Shown in pieces: positions 22,814 to 34,900 of a DNA stretch of 64,000 nucleotides. Location: positions 124,001-188,000 of the forward strand of contig NZ_VAWB01000003.1 of the NCBI RefSeq assembly GCF_006148925.1, given 5' to 3'. The notes beneath the pieces were generated by a model. It was not told the origin of the DNA. It saw only the letters and a list, made by a program, of their open reading frames with translations, and did no database searches. This stretch comes from Hyunsoonleella aestuarii (GTDB lineage Bacteria; Bacteroidota; Bacteroidia; Flavobacteriales; Flavobacteriaceae). The stretch's first letter is position 1. Every line of letters starts with the position of its first letter. The position numbers were made by a program, and so were the translations under genes.

Positions 22814-24085
22814 TTAGACAAAGAGAGGCTTATCCTTCATCATTGCATTCACTTTTGCTTTAACAGATTCTAAAGTAGATTCATCTTCAAAATTTATAAT
22901 AACTTCATCTACCAATTCAACAATAGCTTCCATATCTGCTTCTTTAAGACCTCTTGTGGTTACAGCAGAAACACCTAAACGGATACCAGAAGTAACAAAT
23001 GGCGACTTATCATCAAATGGAACCATGTTTTTGTTTACTGTTATGTCCGCTTTTACTAAAGCTTGTTCTGCATCTTTTCCAGACACATTTTTATTTCGTA
23101 AATCAATAAGCATGCAGTGGTTATCTGTTCCACCCGAGATAATATGATAATCTTTAGCAACTAAAGCATTAGCCATGGCATTGGCATTTTGCTTTACTTG
23201 TAATTGATAATGCAAAAAATCATCGGTTAATGCCTCTCCAAAAGCAATAGCTTTTGCAGCAATAATATGCTCTAGAGGACCTCCTTGATTTCCAGGAAAA
23301 ACAGCAGAATCTAATAAAGAAGACATCTTACGTAGATTTCCATTTTTCAATTTAATACCAAATGGATTCTCAAAATCCTGTCCCATCATAATCATCCCGC
23401 CTCTTGGACCTCTCAACGTTTTATGAGTGGTAGTCGTCACAATATGACAATGAGGAAGTGGATCGTTTAAAATACCCTTAGCAATTAAACCTGCTGGATG
23501 TGATATGTCTGCCATTAAAATAGCCCCAACACTATCTGCGATAACTCTAAATCGTTTAAAATCTATATCACGAGAATACGCAGAGGCACCAGCTATAATT
23601 AACTTGGGCTTTTCAGCAGTTGCAATCTCTTGTATTTTATCATAATTTAAAACACCAGTCTCCTGCTCTACTCCGTAAAAAACAGGATTATATAATTTAC
23701 CAGAAAAATTTACTGGAGAACCATGGGTTAAATGACCACCATGCGACAAATCGAATCCTAAAATTTTATCTCCAGGTTTCAAACACGCATGATAAACGGC
23801 TGTATTTGCCTGACTTCCAGAATGAGGTTGCACGTTCACATAGCTAGCACCAAACAACGCCTTTGCTCTATCAATAGCGATTTGCTCTACTTCATCAACA
23901 ACTTCGCAACCACCATAATATCGCTTACCAGGATAACCTTCAGCATATTTATTGGTTAAAACAGAACCTGCGGCTTCCATAACCTGATTACTTACAAAGT
24001 TTTCGGATGCAATAAGTTCAATACCATGAAGTTGGCGTTCTTTTTCAGCTTGGATAAGTTCAAAAATTTGTTCGTCGCGTTGCAT
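22814..24085 (-). CDS. glyA: serine hydroxymethyltransferase
   Basis: A 423-residue PLP enzyme interconverting serine and glycine with tetrahydrofolate, the main source of one-carbon units. The N-terminal signature [18 protein letters not shown], the [17 protein letters not shown] stretch and the PLP-lysine motif [14 protein letters not shown] are complete, and the length is standard. It is a single gene converging on the lipoprotein gene across a shared terminator. It stands near the threonine-degradation operon, which also yields glycine, but the two are separate transcripts. Confidence 0.97.
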   Translation of the reverse strand: MQRDEQIFELIQAEKERQLHGIELIASENFVSNQVMEAAGSVLTNKYAEGYPGKRYYGGCEVVDEVEQIAIDRAKALFGASYVNVQPHSGSQANTAVYHACLKPGDKILGFDLSHGGHLTHGSPVNFSGKLYNPVFYGVEQETGVLNYDKIQEIATAEKPKLIIAGASAYSRDIDFKRFRVIADSVGAILMADISHPAGLIAKGILNDPLPHCHIVTTTTHKTLRGPRGGMIMMGQDFENPFGIKLKNGNLRKMSSLLDSAVFPGNQGGPLEHIIAAKAIAFGEALTDDFLHYQLQVKQNANAMANALVAKDYHIISGGTDNHCMLIDLRNKNVSGKDAEQALVKADITVNKNMVPFDDKSPFVTSGIRLGVSAVTTRGLKEADMEAIVELVDEVIINFEDESTLESVKAKVNAMMKDKPLFV

Positions 24086-24112
24086 AAAATTAAATTCTGA
24101 TTAAATATTCGG

Positions 24113-24147
24113 CAAAAATAGCAAATAGATTAGTTAAAAACATCAAA
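24113..24147 (-). promoter_or_regulatory. probable glyA promoter
   Basis: Read on the minus strand, TTTG (24147-24144) is followed after 23 bases by TATTTTTG (24120-24113), matching TAnnTTTG. It lies about 28 bases before the glyA start. The spacer is slightly longer than the usual 19-21. Confidence 0.4.
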
Positions 24148-24219
24148 AAACATTTATTTACCCTCAAGTTTTAAACCATTTTATTAACGTTTACGGTTAA
24201 CTTAAATTTTATTCATTTA

Positions 24220-24252
24220 TTTGAAATAAAATAAAAAAAATGTGTAGGTTTG
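24220..24252 (+). promoter_or_regulatory. promoter of the fumarylacetoacetase gene
   Basis: TTTG at 24220-24223 and TAGGTTTG at 24245-24252 are separated by 21 bases, an excellent match to the Bacteroidota primary sigma factor consensus. Transcription would start about 24258, leaving a 30-base leader before the ATG at 24288. Confidence 0.65.
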
Positions 24253-24287
24253 ATAAGAATATAACAACCATTAACTCAGTTTAAGCT

Positions 24288-25571
24288 ATGCCTTTATCAG
24301 CTAACAATCCAGATAGAACATCGTGGTTACACGTCAGTAAAAATTCAGATTTTCCTATTCAAAATATTCCTTTTGGCGTATTTCTTACTCGTGATGATAT
24401 TATTACAATTGGAACGCGCATCGGAGATACTGCAATCGATTTGGGGGCACTGCATCAATTAGGATATTTTGATGGTATCCCGCTTACTGATGATATTTTC
24501 CTTCAAGATACGCTTAATGATTTCATCGCCGATGGTAGAAAAACTTGGCGATTAGTAAGGAATCGTATAGCTGAAATTTTTGATGCTGAAAACGACAATT
24601 TAAAGAACAACAAGCAGCATAAGGAAATTGTACTCTTTAGGTTGGACGAGATTGAAATGCAATTACCAGTTCAAATAGGTGATTACACTGACTTTTATTC
24701 AAGTATCGAACACGCTACAAATGTTGGCACGATGTTTAGAGATCCAGATAATGCACTGTTGCCAAATTGGTTGCATATTCCGGTTGGATACCATGGAAGA
24801 AGTTCTTCTATAATTCCATCTGGAATTCCTATACATAGACCGCAAGGACAAACGTTGCCTAACGGAGCTTCAGAACCTGTTTTTGGACCAAGTAGACTGG
24901 TTGATTTTGAATTAGAAATGGCCTTTATTACAACAGATGCTAACGATTTAGGAGAGCCTATTCCCATTGAAGAGGCTGAAGAATACATTTTTGGCTTGGT
25001 TGTTTTTAATGATTGGAGTGCCCGTGATATTCAAAAATGGGAATACGTACCTCTTGGACCGTTTTTAGCTAAGAACTTTGCTTCTAGTATCTCACCTTGG
25101 ATTGTTACGCTAGATGCCCTTGAACCTTATCGCGTTGATGGACCAAAGCCTATAAAACCTCAATTGGACTACTTAAAGTATAAAGGTAAAAAGAGTTTTG
25201 ATATTAATCTCGAGGTTGCGATACAGCCTAAAGGCGCAAAAGAAACAGTGGTTAGTAAGTCTAATTTTAAACATATGTATTGGAATATGGCACAGCAGCT
25301 AACCCACCATACGGTTAATGGCTGCCCAATTAACTCTGGAGATATGATGGGTAGCGGAACCATTTCTGGGCCTACTCCTGATTCTTATGGTTCCATGCTT
25401 GAACTTACTTGGCGTGGCGAAAAACCAATTAAAATGAAAGATGGTAGTGAACGTAAATTTATTAATGACCACGATACAGTAATCATGCGAGGTTATTGTG
25501 AAAAGGACGGCACGCGTATTGGGTTTGGAGAAGTTTCTACAAAACTACTCCCAATTTATACTAAAAAATAA
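24288..25571 (+). CDS. fahA: fumarylacetoacetase
   Basis: A 427-residue hydrolase for the last step of tyrosine and homogentisate breakdown, splitting fumarylacetoacetate into fumarate and acetoacetate. The N-terminal SH3-like domain (about 1-115) is followed by the catalytic FAH domain with YTDFYSSIEHATNVG, HIPVGYHGRSSSI, FELEMAFI (metal-binding Glu residues), VVFNDWSARDIQKWEY and SGTISGP. The length matches eukaryotic and bacterial two-domain enzymes (about 420). It has its own promoter. No other tyrosine-degradation gene is adjacent in the window. Confidence 0.95.
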   Translation: MPLSANNPDRTSWLHVSKNSDFPIQNIPFGVFLTRDDIITIGTRIGDTAIDLGALHQLGYFDGIPLTDDIFLQDTLNDFIADGRKTWRLVRNRIAEIFDAENDNLKNNKQHKEIVLFRLDEIEMQLPVQIGDYTDFYSSIEHATNVGTMFRDPDNALLPNWLHIPVGYHGRSSSIIPSGIPIHRPQGQTLPNGASEPVFGPSRLVDFELEMAFITTDANDLGEPIPIEEAEEYIFGLVVFNDWSARDIQKWEYVPLGPFLAKNFASSISPWIVTLDALEPYRVDGPKPIKPQLDYLKYKGKKSFDINLEVAIQPKGAKETVVSKSNFKHMYWNMAQQLTHHTVNGCPINSGDMMGSGTISGPTPDSYGSMLELTWRGEKPIKMKDGSERKFINDHDTVIMRGYCEKDGTRIGFGEVSTKLLPIYTKK

Positions 25572-25694
25572 GATTTAACATACGAAATTGTTAATTTATT
25601 GTATTTCATCGGGTTAATTAGCTTTTAATCTATTTATTGTTTATTTTGGCACCATGTTTGAAACCATGAGTGACATAACCCTAATTTACAACCG

Positions 25695-26876
25695 ATGAAA
25701 AAATTTCTACTCTTATCATTTTTTGTTATCTCATTACTAGCTTGTAATACAAGAAAGCAAGTCGAGAAAGCTGTAAGCTATGGCAATTACGATCAAGCCA
25801 TATCAACTGCTATTAAAAAACTTAGCACTAATAAAAATGCAAAACGTAAGCAGAACTATGTTCTTATGCTCAGAGATGCTTACATAAAGGCTACCCAGAG
25901 GGATTTGGAAACTATAGAGCATTTAAAAAAAGATAGTAATCCTGAAATGTTTCGAGACATATTTGAGCTTTATGTTAATTTAGATTCTAGACAAGAATCA
26001 ATTAAACCACTCTTACCCCTAGCGGTTGCTGGTAAAGAAATTACTTTAAACTTTAATAATTACAGTAGTGAAATTGTTGTAGCTAGAGATAATGTATCTA
26101 ATTATATATATGAAAAAAGCATTGATTTGCTAGAATCTGATAACAAATTAACTATAAGGGAAGCCTACAATGAATTGCGTTATTTAGATAACATCAACCC
26201 TAACTACGAAGATACTAGAGACTTATTAGAAGAAGCTCATCAACGCGGTATGGACTACGTCATTGTCTCAATAAATAATGATACACAACAAGTAATTCCT
26301 GCAAGATTGGAAGAAGAATTGCTGAATTTTGACACGTACGGTCTTAACAAATTCTGGAGTACTTATCATGCTAATAAAAACCCTAAATTGAAATATGACT
26401 TTGCCATGCAATTAAATTTGAGGGGAATCAATATTTCTCCAGAAAGAATTAAAGAAAGAGAGATTATTAGAGAACGTGAAATTGTGGATGGTTGGGAATA
26501 TAAACTAGACAGAAATGGAAACGTTTTAAAAGATAGTCTTGGTAACGATATTAAACTAGATAAGATTATAAATGTACGATGTATAGTTAAAGAAGTTACC
26601 CAGTTTAAGACATCTCAAGTAGTTGGAAATGTTGTTTACTTAGACTTACAATCTAACCAAGTTCTTGATACCTTCCCAATTGATAGCAATTTTGTGTTTG
26701 AAAATATTTTTGTTAGAATTCGAGGAGACAAACGGGCCTTAATTAAAGAAGACAGATTACTATTAAATAATAGAAGAGTGCCTTTCCCTAGCAACGAACA
26801 AATGGTGTTTGATACCGGTGAAGATTTAAAACTCCGGCTGAAACAAATAATAAATTCCTACTCCATAACGAGATAA
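25695..26876 (+). CDS. lipoprotein of unknown function
   Basis: A 393-residue protein with a lipoprotein signal (FLLLSFFVISLLACNTRKQ; lipid-modified Cys at about residue 17). Directly after it comes a short repeat-like helical region (YGNYDQAISTAIKKL) resembling a TPR-type helix pair, then a long mixed region to the C-terminus. I do not recognise the family. It probably faces the periplasm or sits on the outer membrane. A single-gene transcript is supported by the strong terminator 5 bases after the stop codon. Confidence 0.7.
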   Translation: MKKFLLLSFFVISLLACNTRKQVEKAVSYGNYDQAISTAIKKLSTNKNAKRKQNYVLMLRDAYIKATQRDLETIEHLKKDSNPEMFRDIFELYVNLDSRQESIKPLLPLAVAGKEITLNFNNYSSEIVVARDNVSNYIYEKSIDLLESDNKLTIREAYNELRYLDNINPNYEDTRDLLEEAHQRGMDYVIVSINNDTQQVIPARLEEELLNFDTYGLNKFWSTYHANKNPKLKYDFAMQLNLRGINISPERIKEREIIREREIVDGWEYKLDRNGNVLKDSLGNDIKLDKIINVRCIVKEVTQFKTSQVVGNVVYLDLQSNQVLDTFPIDSNFVFENIFVRIRGDKRALIKEDRLLLNNRRVPFPSNEQMVFDTGEDLKLRLKQIINSYSITR

Positions 26877-26880
26877 AACG

Positions 26881-26912
26881 AAAACTCCTAATAGTAATTA
26901 TTAGGAGTTTTT
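26881..26912 (+). terminator. rho-independent terminator
   Basis: AACTCCTAATA pairs with TTATTAGGAGTT over a short loop and is followed by eight T. It ends the lipoprotein transcript. Confidence 0.85.
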
Positions 26913-27069
26913 TTTATAGACCATTCTAATAATTAACTTTATATAGTAATTAAAATAATACATTAGAACATTCTGTTAAAACACCTGACTCACAGTGATT
27001 TATAAATAGAAAAATTGAATTAATTATTTTTTACTATTTTCATTGTCCTTTAATTAATTCATAATCCCT

Positions 27070-27561
27070 ATGAAATCACTATTAATAGCATTTATTAGTA
27101 TAGGATTTTGCGCGCCTATGCTAAGTCAATCTTCGGACGAGCATCTAAGATTGCAAGTACTAAATTACAACATGAAGGAACAAAATTTTATCTTCGGTGA
27201 ATGGAAGAAGGAAAACGGTTCTGAAACGCATTTAAACTACCTCGGTGAAATTGAAACCAGCAACAACGAAAGCTTCAAAATTATGACGTCTTGTTGGATT
27301 TGGGGTATTACCCGAAAAGTTACTAACCTTATTTTGGTATATGATAAAAACAACAATCTTTTAGGAAATTATTATCTAAACACTAAATGCCAACTACCAA
27401 ATGAAATAGTAGATAATAAACTCATTTTTAAACCGTCAGAATGCACTGAATGTGATAATGCCATTACCAAGGTAGATTTTTATGAAGGTATACCAAAAAA
27501 CTTCTATTTAGGTTGTAAACGCGGTCAAGGAAATATCTATTCATTCTATTTGAGTTATTAA
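27070..27561 (+). CDS. secreted hypothetical protein
   Basis: A 163-residue exported protein with a signal peptide (KSLLIAFISIGFCAPMLSQ, cleavage after about 20). The mature part has several cysteines (near 75, 106, 118, 121 and 149), including a Cys-x-x-Cys (ECTEC), which could form disulfides or a metal site. The middle is beta-rich (NLILVYDKNNNLLGNYYL). No family is recognised. It overlaps the oppositely oriented ABC protein gene by 4 bases at the 3' ends. Confidence 0.6.
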   Translation: MKSLLIAFISIGFCAPMLSQSSDEHLRLQVLNYNMKEQNFIFGEWKKENGSETHLNYLGEIETSNNESFKIMTSCWIWGITRKVTNLILVYDKNNNLLGNYYLNTKCQLPNEIVDNKLIFKPSECTECDNAITKVDFYEGIPKNFYLGCKRGQGNIYSFYLSY

Positions 27562-28787
27562 TGAACATTCAAAACTTTACCAATTGATCCATTTTGACCA
27601 GGAACTAACTCATAAACATAATCTGGCTTGATAAATTCTTCCTTTCTATGGGATACATAAATAATAGCGGTATCACTTTCTTTAGCTATTTTATTTATCA
27701 AGTTTGTGAATAATTTAAGATCAGAGTCATCTAAACCGTTAGTTGGTTCATCTAGTATAAGTAATGCTGGTTGTTTAACCATAGCTCTGGCAATTAACAC
27801 CAAGCGTTTATGACCTTCAGATAAAAACCGGAAACTTTTATTTTTTACTTTATCCATATTTAAAAGAAGTAACCATTGATGTGCTAGTAATATCTGTCTA
27901 TCTGAAGGCTTTTTATATAAGCCAACGGAATCTAAAAATCCTGAAATAATCATGTTTTCAACAGTATCAGAACGTTTGAAACTACGTGATAGTTCAGATG
28001 AAAAGTAACCAATATGTTCTTTAATATCCCATATACTTTCGCCACTTCCCTTTTTCATTCCAAAAATGGTGATGTCTTGCGAATATGCTTTGGGATTATC
28101 GCCAGAAATAAGTGTTAAAAGTGTGCTCTTTCCAGAACCATTGGGACCAATTAGTTGCCAGAATTCACCAGGTTTAATTTCCCAACTTATACTATTAACA
28201 ATAGGCCTCTCAAGATAGCTTACAAAAACTTTATTGAATCGAACTAAAGATTTGAACTGGATTTTGTTTTTTTTATAAAATTGAGGTAGTGTTTTTATAA
28301 AATGGTGTGGAACGTCTTTATCAAATTCTAAAATTGATTGTACAGGGATAAGTTTGTTTTCAGGTAGTTTATAAACCGTTTCAATAAAAGGAAGAATATC
28401 TCTCCCTCTATTAACGATCTGAATAATCCGATGTTTAGAACTTAATTCACAAAATGTATTTAAAATCTCTTTTTGTGAATTAATGTCCAGACTATCTAAA
28501 ACATTATCAGCAATAATATAATCTGGGTTTTGAGCAATAATATAATTTAAAAGCGCTTTTCTTCGTTCGCCCTGTGAAGAGTTTTTTAAACTATTTCTAG
28601 TTTCGGTAGAAATATAAAATTCACCATGACGAAGCTCTTCTTCAATAAACTTGCTTAAAGTTATTTCTGAAAATACTGCAGAAACTAAACCCTTAATTTC
28701 ATTAATATAGTTACCTGAAATGATATCCTTAACAAGTTGCTTTTTATTTTCATCATTAGAAATATAAAACGCTACATGTTTAGACAC
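27558..28787 (-). CDS. ModF-like double ABC ATPase with a degenerate first domain
   Basis: A 409-residue protein with two ABC-type halves and no membrane segments. The C-terminal half (about 165-400) is complete: Walker A GPNGSGKST, signature LSEGHKRLVLIARAM, Walker B LLILDEP and switch histidine in VSHRKEE. The N-terminal half (about 1-150) keeps a signature-like SSQGERRKALL and a Walker-B-like DYIIADN but has no Walker A. This matches the ModF (PhrA) family, named from molybdate operons but without a proven transport role. No molybdate transporter gene is adjacent. It is 24 bases downstream of the kinase gene. Confidence 0.75.
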   Translation of the reverse strand: MSKHVAFYISNDENKKQLVKDIISGNYINEIKGLVSAVFSEITLSKFIEEELRHGEFYISTETRNSLKNSSQGERRKALLNYIIAQNPDYIIADNVLDSLDINSQKEILNTFCELSSKHRIIQIVNRGRDILPFIETVYKLPENKLIPVQSILEFDKDVPHHFIKTLPQFYKKNKIQFKSLVRFNKVFVSYLERPIVNSISWEIKPGEFWQLIGPNGSGKSTLLTLISGDNPKAYSQDITIFGMKKGSGESIWDIKEHIGYFSSELSRSFKRSDTVENMIISGFLDSVGLYKKPSDRQILLAHQWLLLLNMDKVKNKSFRFLSEGHKRLVLIARAMVKQPALLILDEPTNGLDDSDLKLFTNLINKIAKESDTAIIYVSHRKEEFIKPDYVYELVPGQNGSIGKVLNVH

Positions 28788-28811
28788 AACTGAATAATGA
28801 TATATTAATTC

Positions 28812-29672
28812 TTAGAGGTCTTGGGTATGAAAACCTACCAAACCATCAATTGGTCTTCGTTCAAAATTACCGACTGTAAAACCCATTTCTTCTGCAACAG
28901 CCTTTATTTCTTCTTGTGCAAAAAAGGCAATAGACCCAGCAAAGTGTACTGGAACTGTTTTTAATTCTTCTTTGTATTGCAAAATCATATTTCTGGCAAA
29001 TACGCGAATACCTTCTTTAATAAGATTAACGGTGTACTCGGAATCTTTGTGTAAAAACATAAACTCTGCAAAATTAGCTAAATAAGCATTTGGACTTGGT
29101 TGTTTGTAAAGATTGTATTTAATGAAGTCCGAATCCATATTGTATTTAGCCCCAAAAGCAATTTTTACATTTTCAGGCATGTGGTTAAAATAATAGTCAC
29201 GAATCAATTGTTTACCATAATAATTACCCGACGCATCGTCCATAAGAATATAGCCTAATGAGTTCACTCGCTGATGTAAGGTTTTGCCATCGTAATAACT
29301 ACAATTTGACCCCGTTCCCATAATGCAAACTACAGCAGCCTCTTCTGGATGATTAATAGTTGCATAAACAGCTGCAAGAGTATCTTCATTAACAGAGACT
29401 TCGGCATTTGGAAAAATTTCTTCCAGAACTTCCTTTAAAAGCATTCTAGGATTTTCTGTACCACAACCTGCTCCGTAAAAAAACACATGGGTAACTGCAT
29501 TACTGTTCTCGCTTAACTCTTTACTTTTTTTAATAGTTTTAGATAGTTTTTTTTCACTAAGTATAGCTGGGTTAAGACCCTTAGTCCTAATCTTTTCCAT
29601 TAATCTATTTCCGTTATTATCTACGGCCAACCAATCTGACTTTGTAGAACCACTATCAACAATTAAAATCAT
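28812..29672 (-). CDS. BadF/BadG-type ATPase, N-acetylglucosamine-kinase-like
   Basis: A 286-residue ASKHA-fold protein when started at the ATG at 29672. The upstream extension to 29720 lies inside the terminator hairpin of gap and is rejected. It has phosphate-1 loop DSGSTKSDW at about 5-13, an adenosine-type VCIMGTGSNCSYYDG near 120-134 and HFAGSIAFFAQ near 248-258. The BadF/BadG/BcrA/BcrD family includes N-acetylglucosamine kinases, and the short single-domain length fits a sugar kinase better than a benzoyl-CoA-type activator, since no cysteine cluster for an iron-sulfur centre is present. It is downstream of gap and pfkA on the same strand. Confidence 0.75.
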   Translation of the reverse strand: MILIVDSGSTKSDWLAVDNNGNRLMEKIRTKGLNPAILSEKKLSKTIKKSKELSENSNAVTHVFFYGAGCGTENPRMLLKEVLEEIFPNAEVSVNEDTLAAVYATINHPEEAAVVCIMGTGSNCSYYDGKTLHQRVNSLGYILMDDASGNYYGKQLIRDYYFNHMPENVKIAFGAKYNMDSDFIKYNLYKQPSPNAYLANFAEFMFLHKDSEYTVNLIKEGIRVFARNMILQYKEELKTVPVHFAGSIAFFAQEEIKAVAEEMGFTVGNFERRPIDGLVGFHTQDL

Positions 29673-29683
29673 AAGTTTAAAGC

Positions 29684-29735
29684 TAAAAAAACTCCACAGA
29701 TTACTGTGCTTATTACACAATAACTCTGCGGAGTT
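29684..29735 (-). terminator. rho-independent terminator of gap
   Basis: On the minus strand AACTCCGCAGA pairs with TCTGTGGAGTT (one mismatch), with a further inner stem, followed by a run of seven T. It lies 20 bases after the gap stop codon and directly before the kinase start, so the kinase gene needs read-through or its own promoter. Confidence 0.8.
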
Positions 29736-29755
29736 ATTATTAATAAAATTTAATA

Positions 29756-31764
<2,009 letters not shown>

Positions 31765-31867
31765 AAATTTTTATAATTTGGAACGTAAAATTACTAAACA
31801 AAACGCACATATCTATAGCATTTATAGTAATTTAATGCTTATGTTGACACTATAACGTTTTAGTTAA

Positions 31868-31921
31868 TAAAAAAAGTGATTGCTCTCAATTTGAATTCAA
31901 AATTGTTATAAGAGAAGCAAT
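31868..31921 (-). terminator. rho-independent terminator of tamB
   Basis: On the minus strand ATTGCTTCTC pairs with GAGAGCAAT (one bulge), enclosing a second palindromic stem around GAATTC, followed by seven T. It starts 3 bases after the tamB stop codon. Confidence 0.75.
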
Positions 31922-31923
31922 TT

Positions 31924-34900
31924 TTAGTTATTAGAAGATGGTTTTATACTTATGAAATCAGGCAGAGGTTCTTCCTTTTTTACTTGTGTTTCTGTTTCTA
32001 CAAGATCTTCGCTTTCCTTTGACTTTTTAAAGAGCCCTTGAATTAACTCTTTAAAAGTATCAAAATCAATATTATAAGCAATACCTACACCTTGGGTATA
32101 ACCTATTTCTTCACCAAAATTACGTATGCTATTTTCTCGATTAAAAACCTTCGCGGTTAATGTTCCTTCATCATTAAGGAGGAAGTCTATTTCAACATCT
32201 CCAGCAATAACAGTTTCGGTTGCTCCTGCCCCTCCAACTGGTACTCCTACTTTTCCATTAATAAGTACACGGTCGCTAATTTGGGTTCTCAAGGTTACTC
32301 CAAAACGATCATTTGTTTGATAATCTGGACGATTTTGTCCCGCTTCATAATTCAAGCCTAAACTAAATTTACTATCTCCACTTGAAAAAATACCATTAAT
32401 AATACCGTTCAATCTTTCTGCTATCGTCCCAGAAAAATTTAATTCATTTAGTCCTCTAGAAAAGGATCCCGTGGATAGTAAATATAATGCCTGATTCTGT
32501 CTATCGTCTTGAGATTCTAGTCTATACTGAAGCTCGGATTTTATTGTGGAATTTACGTTTGGAAACACAAATGTAAAGTCTGGATCTGGCTGTTCTAAAT
32601 CACCAATAATACTAATATTAAGTTCAACTGGAATACTTCTATTTATGGGATTATCCAGTAATGGCGATGGATTAGCTTGGGTTTTATATATAGCCAACAT
32701 ATTTAATTGTGCTTTTAACGGATCTCCCTCCCAAGATATAGTTCCTCCTGGCTGCACCACAAACTCCTTTTGTATTAGACCTCCATATGCGAAATTATAA
32801 ACACCCTCAAAAACAGAAAAGTCACCCCACATATTAAATTTCCCATTAGTATTTATTTCTACTAAAAGTCCTCCTCGACCATTACCCTTTAATGCATGAC
32901 CTGTATTTTTGTCTATAATAATTTCTAAATCGGCATCTTCAGTTACATCCAAATCAAAATCTAACTCTAATCCCTTTATTTCATTAAAGATAACCTCTTC
33001 TCCAGCTCTACGTGCTTGTTTTTCTTTTTTTGTGACAAAGTGAATAAAAGAATTATCTCCAAAAGACTCCGTATCGTTTAATGGAATTTTAAAAACGGTT
33101 CCTTCCTTAGTTTCTCCAACAACACTAATTGTTAATTGTTCTGTTGGCCCCTTGATTGATGCTTTACCACCAATAAAACCAGTACCAAAATAAAGAGACT
33201 CTTCCTGTTCTTCGGTGTCCAATACTAGTAACCTTGGGGTATCAATATTTAGGTCTAAACGCCATTTAGATAAATTTACATGACTGAGTAATCCATTTAG
33301 TTCTCCCTGAGAATTATGACGTGTGTCGGTCAGTTTTAAATCTTTAAAGACGAAACTTTGATCTCTTAAATCTACAAGGGCATTATCATTAAACTGATAG
33401 TCGACATTTAAATATGGAATTCTAAAACCAGATTCGTTTAATTTCAACTCGCCATCTATATCTGGTTTCTTTAAATTACCATGGACTCTAGCGGTACCAG
33501 ATACTTTTCCTCGAATATCTGATAGTACATCTTCAAGAAGTGGGTTTAATGGCACTAAATTAAACCTATCGAAACCAAGGTCTACATCAATATTCGATAG
33601 TCTACCAACCACACTAATATCTCCCTTTGCACTAAACGATTTAGATATATCATCTTTTATAAATACATCTACATTGTAATTAGTTAAATCTTCATTACCT
33701 GTAATAGTAGCATCGAAGGAACCAAGAGGAAAATCATTGATTTCAAAATCATCTATAACTACTGTAGAATTTGGTAAATAGCTACCATTTTTTTGAAGAA
33801 TATCAAGTTTTCCATTTACATTTCCTCCTAATGACAAGCTATCAATATCTGGTGTGATTTTTGATAAATCTATATTGGTGAAATTGAGTTTTAAATCCTT
33901 TTGAGTTTTACCGTTAATAAACCCAGATAATTTTATTTCTTCATTATTATGGTTAATTCGAAGTTTATCAATATTAAATTTAGACAAGTCTTTGTTAAAA
34001 GCAATCTTATTAAACTTATCATCAACCTCATTTATAGCCCAATTATAGTCTTTTATGACAACATCAGATTTTTTAAAGCCTATTACAGATTCATTATCTT
34101 CATTAATTGTATGGTAAAAACTTAAATTATAATTATCCTTATTTCGTTTGCCTCCTTTAAACTCTGAACGCATAAACAGCGTGTCATTAATGGTTGCATT
34201 AATTAGGCTAAATCTGGACACATCATAGTAATCTGTCTTTATACTATCAACCTCAACATAGGTGTTAAACAATGGGTTACTATTATCTACCTGAAGTTCA
34301 ATATTCTGAATAAAATTATTATTAAGTTTAATTTTAGGGGATTTAAACGTAAGTCTAAACTCTTTCTCATCACTTTCTACACTTCCTCTAACAAAGGTGT
34401 TTGCACCTAGCTCGATATCTGGCATAAAAACTTCTAGTATTTTGTTATAAATTCTGAAATTGAAATCAATCTTCTGATTTTCTTTTACTTTATGGGGAAT
34501 ATAATTAGCGTAAATATTGCCTAGAGAGTTTTCAAATAACTTTTTCAAATCGTTAAAAGAGAAACGCCCACTCATAGAACCTTGAATAATATCTGGAGAG
34601 CTTATATCGATATATCTAATATCCCTATTGAAACGGGATTCAATATTGAATTCTTTAAAGAAATAAGTATTGTGTTCATTCTTATATGTCGTGTTAGTTA
34701 AGGCTATTTTACCAACAGCATCATCAAAACTACTACCATCGACATTCATTTTTAACGAGCTATCAAAAAGTGAAATACTGTCGTTTAATATAAAATTAAG
34801 AGCTCTTAAATTTGCATAATCAATTTTAGACTGGAAATCGTATTTCTTTATATTTTCAGAAAAGTCTACCAACCCGTTAAAATTCATTACTAAATTCTTA

